Source: an uncultured Eubacteriales bacterium (GTDB lineage Bacteria > Bacillota > Clostridia > Peptostreptococcales > Anaerovoracaceae). Taken from it: a stretch of 64,000 nucleotides of DNA. The notes beneath the pieces are model-generated. The model worked only from the letters and a program-made list of their open reading frames with translations. It was not told where the DNA came from and ran no database searches. The stretch is taken from assembly GCA_949285555.1 (NCBI GenBank), contig CASDYG010000004.1:93066-157065 (forward strand), written 5' to 3'. Below are positions 8,680 to 17,288 of the stretch, piece after piece (the stretch's first letter is position 1; each line of letters starts with the position of its first letter). A program made the position numbers and the translations under genes.

Positions 8680-10395
8680 CTATTTTTTCTTGCTTCGTTC
8701 AAGAACTCTTTGTTTCATCGCACATACCTCAACTGAATGTGTTTCCTCTAATGTTCTTGGTTGTGTTCCCGCTATACGCTGACCTTTTTCGTTATGGGTC
8801 TTTGAGTCTGCTCTACGCTTCGGATCATTTTCACCACCAATAGGCTCCTCTTCTTTATAGGCGCTCATATCATAACCCAGCTTTTCCATTTCTTCGATAT
8901 GCTTTTTATATTGAGCATCTCTCTTCTCTGCCTCAGACTTTTCACGCGAAAGCTCGCGGACATGTAATGGCACATCATCAAAATCACTCGCTACAGCTAC
9001 CCCCTCATCCTTATTTTCAGGGAATTTAAAGTCGAGTGATTTTTCCAAAAGACGAATAGCCGCTTCTCTATATTTAGTCGAAAGTACACCAAGTGATGCC
9101 ATAATATAATCATTATCCACCAAAATTTTAGCATGTTGGCCTGGAAATAGAAGCATACCCGTTTCATTATGCTTAGCGATTTCCTCCATAATTTCCACTC
9201 TATGAGGCAGTCTTGTCAAGGCTCCCCCTGTTCCAACAATGTATTGTACCTGTGTTAAATCCTTACCCTCTGCAATTGTACTTCGGCCTGAAGGACCATA
9301 TATATACCTGATCTTTCCCGCATGCCTTTCAACTGCTCTTAGTACTGCTTCTTCTGTCAGTGTCTCTACCAGTTTTATTTCATCCTCTGTTTTTGGAATA
9401 GCTACATATGAATCTAAAGTTTTATCAAGATCTATTCCCATCTGCTGGCACTTTTCTCTCAATTTTTCTTCACCAATAGATTCAATAACCTTCATTCTAT
9501 TCACATATACGCCTAAGTCACCTTCTACAGTTCTCTTTGCCTTAGGCTCTGGAGCAACAAGCACTCTTGCAACCTGATCACTTTCCGTAGCGACAGAATG
9601 TAAGTCGGTGGTTGCTCCTCCCACATCAAGGACTATTAAATCTCCAATGCAATCATATAAAAGCTTTGTGCACTCCATTACAGCACCTGGGGTAGGTATT
9701 ATAGGGCCTTTAACCATTTCTCTTACATGCTCCATACCCGGGGCATGAGTTATGTGTTGTTCAAAAGCATCCTGAATCACTCTACGGCATGGCTCTACAT
9801 TTAGCGTATCAATTTTTGGATATACGTTCTCTACCTGATATAACTTATTTCCACTTTCTTCGTCAAAAATAAGCTCCATCTCTTCCCTATTTTCTACATT
9901 TCCTGCATATATAATAGGAACCTTTATATCCATAGAGCGAATCATTTCTGCATTATATATTGCTGTATCTCGCTCACCGTAATCCACACCACCAGCTATG
10001 AGAATCAAATTCGGATTAATTTCCTTTATCTTTTTTAAATCTGTCCTTCGAAGCTTACCCGCTGTTACATAATGAAGGATACCTCCGGCTCCCAGTGCAG
10101 CTTCCCTGGCAGCTTTTGCAGTCATATCATACACAAGGCCGTGTACAGTCATTTTAAGTCCGCCTGCGGCAGATGAAGTTGCAAGCATTTCATCATATGT
10201 AATCTCATCTATGCCCTTATTTTTACAAAGATCATCAATGGCTCCCTGAAGCCCTATTCTAACATCGCCATCAAGTACGGATGTCGGTGCCTGTCCTTGC
10301 CCCCAAAATACAGGATTATCCGTATTTAAATCCTTAAAGGCATTGACTACCGTTGTTGTTGAGCCTATCTCAGCTACCAGAACATCAATATGCAT
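8680..10395 (-). CDS. glmL: GlmL/MutL family protein (putative B12-aminomutase reactivator)
   Basis: This 571-residue ASKHA-fold (actin/HSP70-like) ATPase belongs to the GlmL family (TIGR01319), found beside B12-dependent glutamate mutase and D-ornithine aminomutase genes. It is thought to protect or reactivate these enzymes. Nucleotide-binding loops are seen in AEIGSTTTVVNAF at the N-terminus, LDVGGATTDLHSV near residue 258 and VGTGGALTRLPH near 385. The C-terminal 100 residues are charged and low in complexity. Because orr follows directly, the client is more likely ornithine aminomutase than glutamate mutase. This is an inference, since neither enzyme is encoded here. Confidence 0.85.
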   Translation of the reverse strand: MHIDVLVAEIGSTTTVVNAFKDLNTDNPVFWGQGQAPTSVLDGDVRIGLQGAIDDLCKNKGIDEITYDEMLATSSAAGGLKMTVHGLVYDMTAKAAREAALGAGGILHYVTAGKLRRTDLKKIKEINPNLILIAGGVDYGERDTAIYNAEMIRSMDIKVPIIYAGNVENREEMELIFDEESGNKLYQVENVYPKIDTLNVEPCRRVIQDAFEQHITHAPGMEHVREMVKGPIIPTPGAVMECTKLLYDCIGDLIVLDVGGATTDLHSVATESDQVARVLVAPEPKAKRTVEGDLGVYVNRMKVIESIGEEKLREKCQQMGIDLDKTLDSYVAIPKTEDEIKLVETLTEEAVLRAVERHAGKIRYIYGPSGRSTIAEGKDLTQVQYIVGTGGALTRLPHRVEIMEEIAKHNETGMLLFPGQHAKILVDNDYIMASLGVLSTKYREAAIRLLEKSLDFKFPENKDEGVAVASDFDDVPLHVRELSREKSEAEKRDAQYKKHIEEMEKLGYDMSAYKEEEPIGGENDPKRRADSKTHNEKGQRIAGTQPRTLEETHSVEVCAMKQRVLERSKKK

Positions 10396-10479
10396 AAACC
10401 CTCCTTAAATCAGTCTTACATAAATATTGTCGGACTTTTACATCCTATATACAAAAATACCTTATTACTCTTTGTCTTC

Positions 10480-10510
10480 ATTTTACCATATAAGCTAAGA
10501 TTTTTGTCAA
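10480..10510 (-). promoter_or_regulatory. Possible promoter for glmL-orr
   Basis: On the minus strand a perfect TTGACA (10505-10510) is followed, after a long 19-base spacer, by TAAAAT (10480-10485). This would allow glmL-orr expression separately from the corrinoid genes. Confidence 0.4.
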
Positions 10511-10554
10511 CTAGCTTAAGATAACTTTTCTTTTATAAGCCAGTCACAGCAGCT

Positions 10555-11265
10555 TCATAAATCATCTATATTACTTTCCATAATTGGATGATGGGCAACC
10601 ACCTTACTATCCTCCAGCTCAAGTACATATCCTTGTGCCGGCTCCGGTATGTATTTCCAAATATTACCCGCTTCATCAGGGAATAGAATATTCAGCAGCA
10701 TGGATATACTACCTCCATGACATACAACAAGCGATGTAAATGGCATTTCATTTCCATTATCAGCTTCATACAGATTTGATATATCTGTGCCATTATCTCC
10801 TGCCTTTTCTGCCATTTCTTTATATTTCAATGTCATCCCGTTAGCATGCATGCTCAAAAGTTCATTTATTCCATGAGAAATTCTATTCTTAAATTCCTGC
10901 TTGCTCTCCCCACCAGGTGGCTTTAGTCTTCCTTCCTCATCATGCGCCCAGTCCATAAAGCCATCCATGTTTTTTAACTGGTTAAAGGTGTGGCATTCCC
11001 ACTTGCCAAAGTTTATTTCCTTTAGATTTTCTATAGCTACAGCTGTTTCTAATGCTAATGGATTGATATGGGCAAGTGTCTGCTTTGTACGAAGCATACC
11101 TGTAGTAAAGTAAAGGTCTGCTAAAGGATATATACCACGCTTCGCATACTCTTTAACTCTGACAATGCCGTTATCCGTAAGTGGTATATCAGTCGCCCCG
11201 TAATACCAACCTTTTTCATTTCCCTCCGTCAAGCTATGTCTAATTAAAATAATTCTGCTGTTCAT
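10555..11265 (-). CDS. Histidine phosphatase family protein (CobC-like)
   Basis: This 236-residue protein belongs to the phosphoglycerate-mutase-like histidine phosphatases. The first catalytic motif is LIRHSLTEGNEKG at residue 6 and the second His is in VVCHGGSISM near residue 174. Its position behind four corrinoid genes suggests the alpha-ribazole phosphatase step (CobC), which removes the 5'-phosphate of the lower-ligand nucleotide. The motif reads RHS instead of the common RHG. The start ATG is preceded by AAGGTAGGGATAAAG. The substrate is inferred from context alone. Confidence 0.7.
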   Translation of the reverse strand: MNSRIILIRHSLTEGNEKGWYYGATDIPLTDNGIVRVKEYAKRGIYPLADLYFTTGMLRTKQTLAHINPLALETAVAIENLKEINFGKWECHTFNQLKNMDGFMDWAHDEEGRLKPPGGESKQEFKNRISHGINELLSMHANGMTLKYKEMAEKAGDNGTDISNLYEADNGNEMPFTSLVVCHGGSISMLLNILFPDEAGNIWKYIPEPAQGYVLELEDSKVVAHHPIMESNIDDL

Positions 11266-11378
11266 TCTTTATCCCTACCTTGATTTCGGCTATTTCTAAA
11301 TGCACGCACGTTCCTTTAGATCATAAAAGTTTATATAAATTTTGGAGAATGGATCAAACATTAGATGATATATACTAT

Positions 11379-11894
11379 TTACGCGTCAATTCGTTTCCCA
11401 ATCCCTACAAAAACTCTGTAAACTTCTTTTGCAACACCTGCCAATTTTATGAGAAGCCTGCCATTTGCCTCACGCCAGTTGCGTTCCTCCACATCCATGG
11501 GCACAAGCCCTTGAGATATATCCTCGCCTATTAGTATATAGCCTTGTAATAGATTCTTCATAGATTCAAATAAAAGCTGTTCATCTATCACATCTTCATT
11601 TTTAACAACATATTTACTTATATGGTGAAGTCCTGTAAATACTTTATAATTATTATCTGCCAAGCAGTCAGAAAGTTCCTGTATCAGGTGCTTTGTCATC
11701 TCGATGGATATGTCGTCATCTACCTTTTTTTTATTTCTAATAGATTCTTTAGCTACAGAGAGTCTATCCTCATATTTAACTTCAAAGCTGTCTAATACCC
11801 TGCGGGCATGAAAAAATTCGTCGTCCTTTACAAGAAACTTGGTTCTTGTCCATTTTTCTTTTCCCTGATATGCTCCCCCTATTACTAATATCAT
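11379..11894 (-). CDS. CobU-like protein with altered P-loop
   Basis: This 171-residue protein is related to adenosylcobinamide kinase/guanylyltransferase CobU. The beginning MILVIGGAYQGKEKW is a P-loop. The tail GLVPMDVEERNWREANGRLLIKLAGVAKEVYRVFVGIGKRI matches the conserved CobU C-terminus (DEVY-VGLP-like end). The P-loop has Glu in place of the Ser/Thr that normally follows GK, and the middle of the protein is divergent. A second, more complete cobU lies 1.1 kb upstream in the same block. This copy may have one partial activity, a regulatory role, or none. Confidence 0.6.
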   Translation of the reverse strand: MILVIGGAYQGKEKWTRTKFLVKDDEFFHARRVLDSFEVKYEDRLSVAKESIRNKKKVDDDISIEMTKHLIQELSDCLADNNYKVFTGLHHISKYVVKNEDVIDEQLLFESMKNLLQGYILIGEDISQGLVPMDVEERNWREANGRLLIKLAGVAKEVYRVFVGIGKRIDA

Positions 11895-12056
11895 ATTCTC
11901 CTCGTTACATATTCTCTTACTAAATGAAATGCTTTAATCATGCTTTCAGCTCTATCAAATAACAATTACTGTATTACCTTGCCACTATATTACTTCACCA
12001 ATAATCACTTCAAAAATAATCACTTCTGCCTTCATATTATTGCCAGCTTCATACTT

Positions 12057-12905
12057 CTATGCGCCCATGAATAATATTAAAGCTGCAAGACCCACCAGCT
12101 CACTTATACAAATTGTATATCCGGCTATATCGCCATTCATCATTTTCAGATTATGCCTGCAAAATGCACATGATAAAAACGACGAAATGCCCACAGCAAT
12201 AAAAGTGGTACCTACTGGAATCAGTTGACTTATGATTTCATCGGTGTAGCTATATTGTAATATAAAAAATCCACGGACTGCTACGTAGATGGCTAATATG
12301 AATATTGTTAATAATATTAGAACTTTTCTTGCCTCCGACCTTGCCTTTCCGATTTCTTTTTCTTCTCCACCAGAATATTGGCTTGTATCGCCAGCTTTAT
12401 AGCAGGTTACCCATAGTCCACCAAAGGCCCTGCTACTTACGAACACTAATGGCAGTAAGGTGAGATCCACCCTTGTTACAAGGGTAACATGTACTACTAA
12501 ATACATAATCATTAACATTGCCAAATGTATTACCGCAAAGGCTCCCACATGTGAATCTTTTAAGATTTCCTGCCTTTGAACAAGAGGCTTCCTGGAGAAA
12601 ATTGCATCGCTGCAATCCATAAATCCATCCAAATGAAATCCACCACTTGCTAAAAATGGAAATGTAAAAGAGAACAAAAGAATAATGGCATATAAAAGTT
12701 GCTGAGGATTCCCCGTAGGTATAAAGTTGTTCCAAATAGAATATAGCGCATATAGAATTAAGGCATATATTAGCCCTAATATCAACCCAACTGCGGGCAA
12801 AAAACCAAGCCTTAGAAAAATATACTTTTTATCCCATTTTTTAACTGGGCATGGTATTGCTAAAAAAGTGCCCCAAGCCATAAAAAAGCTAGTTATATAT
12901 TTCAT
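12057..12905 (-). CDS. cobS: Adenosylcobinamide-GDP ribazoletransferase (cobalamin synthase)
   Basis: CobS joins adenosylcobinamide-GDP to alpha-ribazole (phosphate) at the membrane. The diagnostic segment GGFHLDGFMDCSDAIFS (near residue 87) is present, followed by ILKDSHVGAFAV. Around these are about seven hydrophobic helices over 282 residues, slightly longer than the usual 250. The ATG at 12903-12905 follows AGAGGAAC. Together with cobT and cobU it completes nucleotide-loop assembly. Confidence 0.92.
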   Translation of the reverse strand: MKYITSFFMAWGTFLAIPCPVKKWDKKYIFLRLGFLPAVGLILGLIYALILYALYSIWNNFIPTGNPQQLLYAIILLFSFTFPFLASGGFHLDGFMDCSDAIFSRKPLVQRQEILKDSHVGAFAVIHLAMLMIMYLVVHVTLVTRVDLTLLPLVFVSSRAFGGLWVTCYKAGDTSQYSGGEEKEIGKARSEARKVLILLTIFILAIYVAVRGFFILQYSYTDEIISQLIPVGTTFIAVGISSFLSCAFCRHNLKMMNGDIAGYTICISELVGLAALILFMGA

Positions 12906-12983
12906 TTTAGTTCCTCTGTTAAGGTTTTTTGAATAAGTTTTAAAAAAGCATCAATTCATCTATCACATAAATACTATTTCTAT

Positions 12984-13529
12984 TTATTGTGTGTGCCAAA
13001 TTTGTGGTATACCTGCTGACACTTCAATGACCTCATTACTCATGGCAGCTGTAAGCTGATCCATATGTGCAAGAGTTTTTTTGTAGTTTTCTGTAATGTC
13101 ATCATATCGGCTTCCGCCATATAAATAGTCGCTGACTACTACCCAGCAGCTTGCATTTTCCAAGAAATATTTAAGCTGATTGGATAGCTGCCCTTGTATA
13201 TCTAAATTCATTTCCCCTGTAGGTGGAAACATCTCATTTGCTGTTAATGCTGTCAAGCTGTCCAGTAAAAACACACCCTCTTTTGGAGCCCTGTCAAATA
13301 TCTTATGGATATTTAGTGGTTGTTCTACTGTAATAAACCCCCATCCATCTCTTTCCTGAAGATGCCTTTTTATCCTGCGTTCATCCTCTTCGTCATGAGG
13401 AATCATAGTGGCAACATAAAAAAGTGGCAAGCTAAGTATAGATGCAAGCTCAGATGCCCTCTTTTGAGCATACATAGATTTTCCGTTTTTACATCCTCCA
13501 CTTATAAAAATTTTTTTACTCTTCAGCAT
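12984..13529 (-). CDS. cobU: Adenosylcobinamide kinase / adenosylcobinamide-phosphate guanylyltransferase
   Basis: CobU phosphorylates adenosylcobinamide and transfers GMP to it before CobS acts. The P-loop is ISGGCKNGKSMYA. FYVATMIPHDEEDERRIKRHLQER is the conserved segment carrying the guanylylated His region, and VFLLDSLTALTANEMF follows. I place the start at the ATG 13527-13529, which has AAGGA seven bases before it and sits just before the P-loop. The open frame extends to an ATG at 13583 without a ribosome binding site. From this start the protein has 181 residues, the normal CobU size. Confidence 0.85.
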   Translation of the reverse strand: MLKSKKIFISGGCKNGKSMYAQKRASELASILSLPLFYVATMIPHDEEDERRIKRHLQERDGWGFITVEQPLNIHKIFDRAPKEGVFLLDSLTALTANEMFPPTGEMNLDIQGQLSNQLKYFLENASCWVVVSDYLYGGSRYDDITENYKKTLAHMDQLTAAMSNEVIEVSAGIPQIWHTQ

Positions 13530-13663
13530 TTTATCTTCCTTCATTTTAACAGGCATCCCCATAGCATATTGTCTACATATCATTTATTTCAAATGACCCA
13601 TATAAATCACTATATAGTATGATACACATTAAACCTTAGATCTTTAAATAAATCATTAAACAC

Positions 13664-13759
13664 TAATCGTCAATTTGCAATAGGTATTAAATTGTTTGTA
13701 AAATCATATACCGGTTTAGTAAAATTGAGTAATTTCATAATTAATCGTTAATTTGCAAT
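13664..13759. repeat. Pair of 18-base direct repeats between cobU and cobT
   Basis: TAATCGTCAATTTGCAAT (13664-13681) recurs as TAATCGTTAATTTGCAAT (13742-13759), with one mismatch and a period of 78 bases. The 302-base interval between cobU and cobT is otherwise AT-rich and without a gene. The repeats may be operator sites or the scar of a small duplication. Confidence 0.5.
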
Positions 13760-13831
13760 GAAGCTATGTCATTGCTGTTTCCTGCCTGAAATCAACTACC
13801 TGTTATAGTTTTCTAACTATCTATTACTCTT

Positions 13832-15016
13832 TTAAATTAAATTTTTTTCTCGTATTTCTTCCAAATATTCTGCGTCTATTCCTCCTTCATCTAATGTATA
13901 CATTAGATTCATAGTGGCAGTTGCAGCCTCTAAGACTTTAAAGGCAATAGGGCATCCACTTCCTTCTCCAAGATGCATACCCAGATTTACCATAGGCTGA
14001 AGACTTAGCTCTTTCATGATTTTCTGATATCCAGGTTCCTTTGACATATGTGACGGGAACATAAACTCTTTACTAAGTGGAGCAATTCTACTGGCAACAA
14101 GAGCAGCAATTGCAGATATAAACCCGTCAATGACTACAGGAAGCCTGTAAATAGCTGCTCCTATATACGCTCCTGCCATAGCTACAATATCAAAGCCACC
14201 GATTCGTGCTAGTATCTCTAAAATATCTTTACCCCTGCACTCCTTAGATACCTTATCTACAATTTCGATTTTTTTATTAAGTCCCTGGTCATTTAGTCCG
14301 CCGCCTCTGCCAACAGCTTCAACTCCTGTAGTATCCGTAAGTGAACAAAGGAGGGCAGAGGACGTGGAGGTGTTGCCGATACCCATTTCGCCTATGCCCA
14401 TGACCTCCACGCCGGCACTTGCCAGTGCCTGGGCGGACTGAATGCCAGTCAGGAGGCACCTGAGTACTGTTTCAATGCTCATGGCATTTTCCTTTGCAAA
14501 ATTTTTCGTCCCTTTTCCCATGCTCCTATTTATGATTTTCTCACTGATTCTACCGGATTGCACCATTTCACTTTCATATAAGCCCTTTGGTATGTCCATT
14601 GCAACTCCCATATCCATTACCAATAAATCAATACCAAAATATCTGGCCATGGAGCTTACACCGGTGATTCCTTTAGTGAAGTTTATTGTCTGGCTAAGTG
14701 TCACAGACTGGGGTGCCGAAGCTACCCCTTCCTCCACCACACCATTATCTGCACACATGATTACGATTGCCTGTTTTTTGACTCTGTTTTTGATTTCTCC
14801 ACTGATACCAGCAAGCCTGACAGACATATCCTCAAGTGCACCCAAACTCTTAGGAGGCTTAGCAAGATAATCCTGTCTTCGCCTTGCAGCCGCCATTGCT
14901 CTTTCATTTAGTGGCTGTATCCTTGCAACCATCTCATCTAATTCCTTCTTTAAGTCGTGGACATCTCTACCTGCCCACTGTAATTCCCATTCCTGCAAGC
15001 TAACCTCCTCGTTCAT
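13832..15016 (-). CDS. cobT: Nicotinate-nucleotide--dimethylbenzimidazole phosphoribosyltransferase
   Basis: CobT activates the lower-ligand base as its alpha-riboside phosphate. The family landmarks are PPKSLGALEDMSVRLAGI near residue 54, VIMCADNGVVEEGVASAPQSVT, GEMGIGNTSTSSALL and, near the C-terminus, LGMHLGEGSGCPIAF. The last of these holds the catalytic glutamate. At 394 residues it is about 40 longer than typical enzymes because of an N-terminal extension rich in Glu and Trp. No cobalamin riboswitch was recognised in the 138 bases upstream. Confidence 0.92.
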   Translation of the reverse strand: MNEEVSLQEWELQWAGRDVHDLKKELDEMVARIQPLNERAMAAARRRQDYLAKPPKSLGALEDMSVRLAGISGEIKNRVKKQAIVIMCADNGVVEEGVASAPQSVTLSQTINFTKGITGVSSMARYFGIDLLVMDMGVAMDIPKGLYESEMVQSGRISEKIINRSMGKGTKNFAKENAMSIETVLRCLLTGIQSAQALASAGVEVMGIGEMGIGNTSTSSALLCSLTDTTGVEAVGRGGGLNDQGLNKKIEIVDKVSKECRGKDILEILARIGGFDIVAMAGAYIGAAIYRLPVVIDGFISAIAALVASRIAPLSKEFMFPSHMSKEPGYQKIMKELSLQPMVNLGMHLGEGSGCPIAFKVLEAATATMNLMYTLDEGGIDAEYLEEIREKNLI

Positions 15017-15154
15017 TCTTTATAAAACTTTACAAGCTTTTACAAAAAATTCGTTTTTCATAATTTATAGATTTAGTTTTTTGTAGACCTAATATCAAAT
15101 GTATTTATGATATAAATAGCATTACTGCAATATAAAAATTATAGAGTGGATAAA

Positions 15155-16003
15155 TTATATGTATCCTTTTTCAAGTAACCAATTCAGGCTATCTAATGGT
15201 TTTCTGCCTTCAAGTGTCATTGTTACATCACTTGGGCAAAAATCTGATATTGTTGATAGTATCCTTTCAATATCCATAGATCCCTCACTAAAGCTTCCAT
15301 GGCTATCTTTGTCACCATAATTGTTATGTAAATGCAGATGACTGATTTTATCTCCCAGTACTCGTATCCATCTGTCTACAGGTAAATCCCCCTTCATAAA
15401 ATTGGCATGCCCTATATCCAGACAAATCTTTACTCTACTATCGGCTATACCATCAATAAGATCCTTTAGCATATATGGTTCATCCTCTAGAACATTTTCT
15501 ATGCAAAGGGTAAAGTCTTTCGCATCAGTAATTCTTTCTTTTTTATTGGAGTAAGCTGTTTCAGGTGAGTCATTTTCATTATACTTACCTGCTTCATCTC
15601 CTATATTTTCTAAAAACTTAGTCCAAAATTTAATTGATTTTTCTGTATGCCAGCCTTTATCATATATAGGCGGTATATAACCTGAATGGACTATAAGCTT
15701 TTCAAAATCATAGCAGCTTACAACTTCCCAAGTCTCAATTAACCTTACCATACCCAGCTCTACAGCTCTTGGATCTACGGATGATGGAATAATTTCCGTG
15801 AAAGGGCCATGGAAGTTTAACCTGCAAGGTTTGGATTTTTTAAGATCCTCTCTTATATAATTATGCGTATCCTGCCTGTTTTCTTCATCTAGCATATATG
15901 ATATACAAAGATGGTTAGACTCCATGCCAAGCTTGTACTCATTTATAATCCTAATTGCATCCTCTCCAAAGGTGGCAACAAATAAGCTTTGCTTAATATT
16001 CAT
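15155..16003 (-). CDS. Xylose isomerase-like TIM barrel protein; candidate CbiR-type cobamide hydrolase
   Basis: This 282-residue protein has the AP-endonuclease-2/sugar-phosphate-isomerase fold. The metal-binding residues are spread over LNFHGPFTE, LIVHSG, LCIENV, CLDIGHANF, HLHLHNNYGDKDSH and TLEGR, as usual for the family. Its gene is the first of the minus-strand corrinoid block, with cobT next. One known member of this superfamily, CbiR, hydrolyses cobamides so that their lower ligand can be exchanged. The location makes CbiR the best specific guess. By sequence alone it could be any member of the superfamily. The start ATG follows GGAGAGAA. Confidence 0.65.
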   Translation of the reverse strand: MNIKQSLFVATFGEDAIRIINEYKLGMESNHLCISYMLDEENRQDTHNYIREDLKKSKPCRLNFHGPFTEIIPSSVDPRAVELGMVRLIETWEVVSCYDFEKLIVHSGYIPPIYDKGWHTEKSIKFWTKFLENIGDEAGKYNENDSPETAYSNKKERITDAKDFTLCIENVLEDEPYMLKDLIDGIADSRVKICLDIGHANFMKGDLPVDRWIRVLGDKISHLHLHNNYGDKDSHGSFSEGSMDIERILSTISDFCPSDVTMTLEGRKPLDSLNWLLEKGYI

Positions 16004-16051
16004 TTCTCTCCTAAAGATTCAAAATATGCATATTTATTATATCACAACATA

Positions 16052-16080
16052 TTGCAAATATTATAATAAATTGATATGAT
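16052..16080 (+). promoter_or_regulatory. Promoter for the EamA transporter gene
   Basis: TTGCAA (16052-16057), a 17-base spacer, then TATGAT (16075-16080). It lies in the divergent gap between the TIM-barrel gene and the transporter. Confidence 0.6.
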
Positions 16081-16140
16081 TTAAGGACTATATTTTATGT
16101 GAAGCACTTCTATACAAAGATTGCTTCGAAAGGAGATATT

Positions 16141-17121
16141 ATGAGTCGCAGAATGAGAGCTAATTTATTGCTTTTACTTACTGCATTTATCTGGGGTTCC
16201 GCCTTTGTTGCGCAGCAAAAAGGGATGGATTTTCTCGGTCCATTTTCTTTTAATGGAGTTCGTAACATTGTAGCTGCTATCGCACTTATTCCTGTTATTT
16301 ATTTTTTAGATAAGAGCAAAGCTAAGGCAGCAAATGCAACTAGCGAAACACATCAAAAGCTGGATAAGAGGATCCTTTTACTTGGGGGCTTGTCCTGTGG
16401 CGTTATTTTATTTGTGTCGTCATCACTACAGCAAATAGGGCTTCAGTATACTACTGCCGGCAAGGCTGGATTTATTACTTCTCTTTATATAGTCATAGTT
16501 CCTATACTTGGATTATTACTAAAGCACAAGGTAAAACCAATTATATGGCTATGTGTAGCACTTGGAGCAGTAGGCTTATATCTTTTGAGTATCACAAATG
16601 GCCTTAATATAGAGCGAGGTGACCTTCTAGTATTCCTGTGTGCATTTGGCTTTTCCACTCACATACTTGTCATAGATCATTTTTCTCCGCAGACGGATGG
16701 TGTGAGAATGTCATGTATTCAGTTTTTCATCGTTGGGGTAATCTCCCTTATTGTAGCTTTTGCTATGGAAGCCGATACCTTTACATTCTCCAATACAATT
16801 AAATCTATAATTCCAATCTTGTATACAGGCGTACTTTCCTCTGGAGTTGGCTACACCTTGCAAATTGTAGCACAAAAAGATGCCATACCTTCAGTCGCTT
16901 CATTGCTAATGAGCTTTGAGTCTGTATTTGCTCTGCTAAGTGGCATGTTCCTTTTGGACGAGACTCTTACAACAAGACAGTTTATAGGTTGTGCACTCAT
17001 GTTTGCTGCTATTATGCTCGCACAGATTCCGTCTAAAGAAGAAAGATTGGCGGCAAGGAGCATTGAAAAAAGTCAGGCAACCAATCCTGAAATAGATTTT
17101 CACGATAACAATAAGCTTTAA
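16141..17121 (+). CDS. EamA/DMT family transporter
   Basis: This 326-residue inner-membrane protein is built of two EamA repeats with ten predicted helices. The opening LLLLLTAFIWGSAFVAQQKGM is the hallmark of the drug/metabolite transporter superfamily. The repeat is seen again in the C-terminal half (VLSSGVGYTLQIVAQKDAIPSVASLLMSFESVFALL). The start at 16141 follows GAAAGGAGATATT. An open extension to a GTG at 16099 has no ribosome binding site. The cargo is unknown and the gene is transcribed alone. Confidence 0.88.
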   Translation: MSRRMRANLLLLLTAFIWGSAFVAQQKGMDFLGPFSFNGVRNIVAAIALIPVIYFLDKSKAKAANATSETHQKLDKRILLLGGLSCGVILFVSSSLQQIGLQYTTAGKAGFITSLYIVIVPILGLLLKHKVKPIIWLCVALGAVGLYLLSITNGLNIERGDLLVFLCAFGFSTHILVIDHFSPQTDGVRMSCIQFFIVGVISLIVAFAMEADTFTFSNTIKSIIPILYTGVLSSGVGYTLQIVAQKDAIPSVASLLMSFESVFALLSGMFLLDETLTTRQFIGCALMFAAIMLAQIPSKEERLAARSIEKSQATNPEIDFHDNNKL

Positions 17122-17247
17122 TTACTCATGAAGCAAGTAGTTAAGCTTGCAAACTATAAAAGGTCAAAGCAGACTGATTTAGTGTCATATATGACATACG
17201 ATGCTTTTAAATAATAGAATCGAAAAAATATAAATTAAAGGTAATTT

Positions 17248-17288
17248 AAAAGGGGAGCGTATTTATCACACTCCCCTTTTATTTTTAG
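17248..17288. terminator. Bidirectional terminator between transporter and dehydrogenase genes
   Basis: AAAAGGGGAGCG (17248-17259) pairs with CACTCCCCTTTT (17269-17280) with one wobble. T-rich tracts follow on both strands. Confidence 0.85.

Noticed and set aside
15017-16098. Cobalamin riboswitch at the head of the cob block
   Set aside because: No B12-box-like sequence (GCCACTG) was seen on the minus strand, and the gaps before cobT and before the TIM-barrel gene are short.
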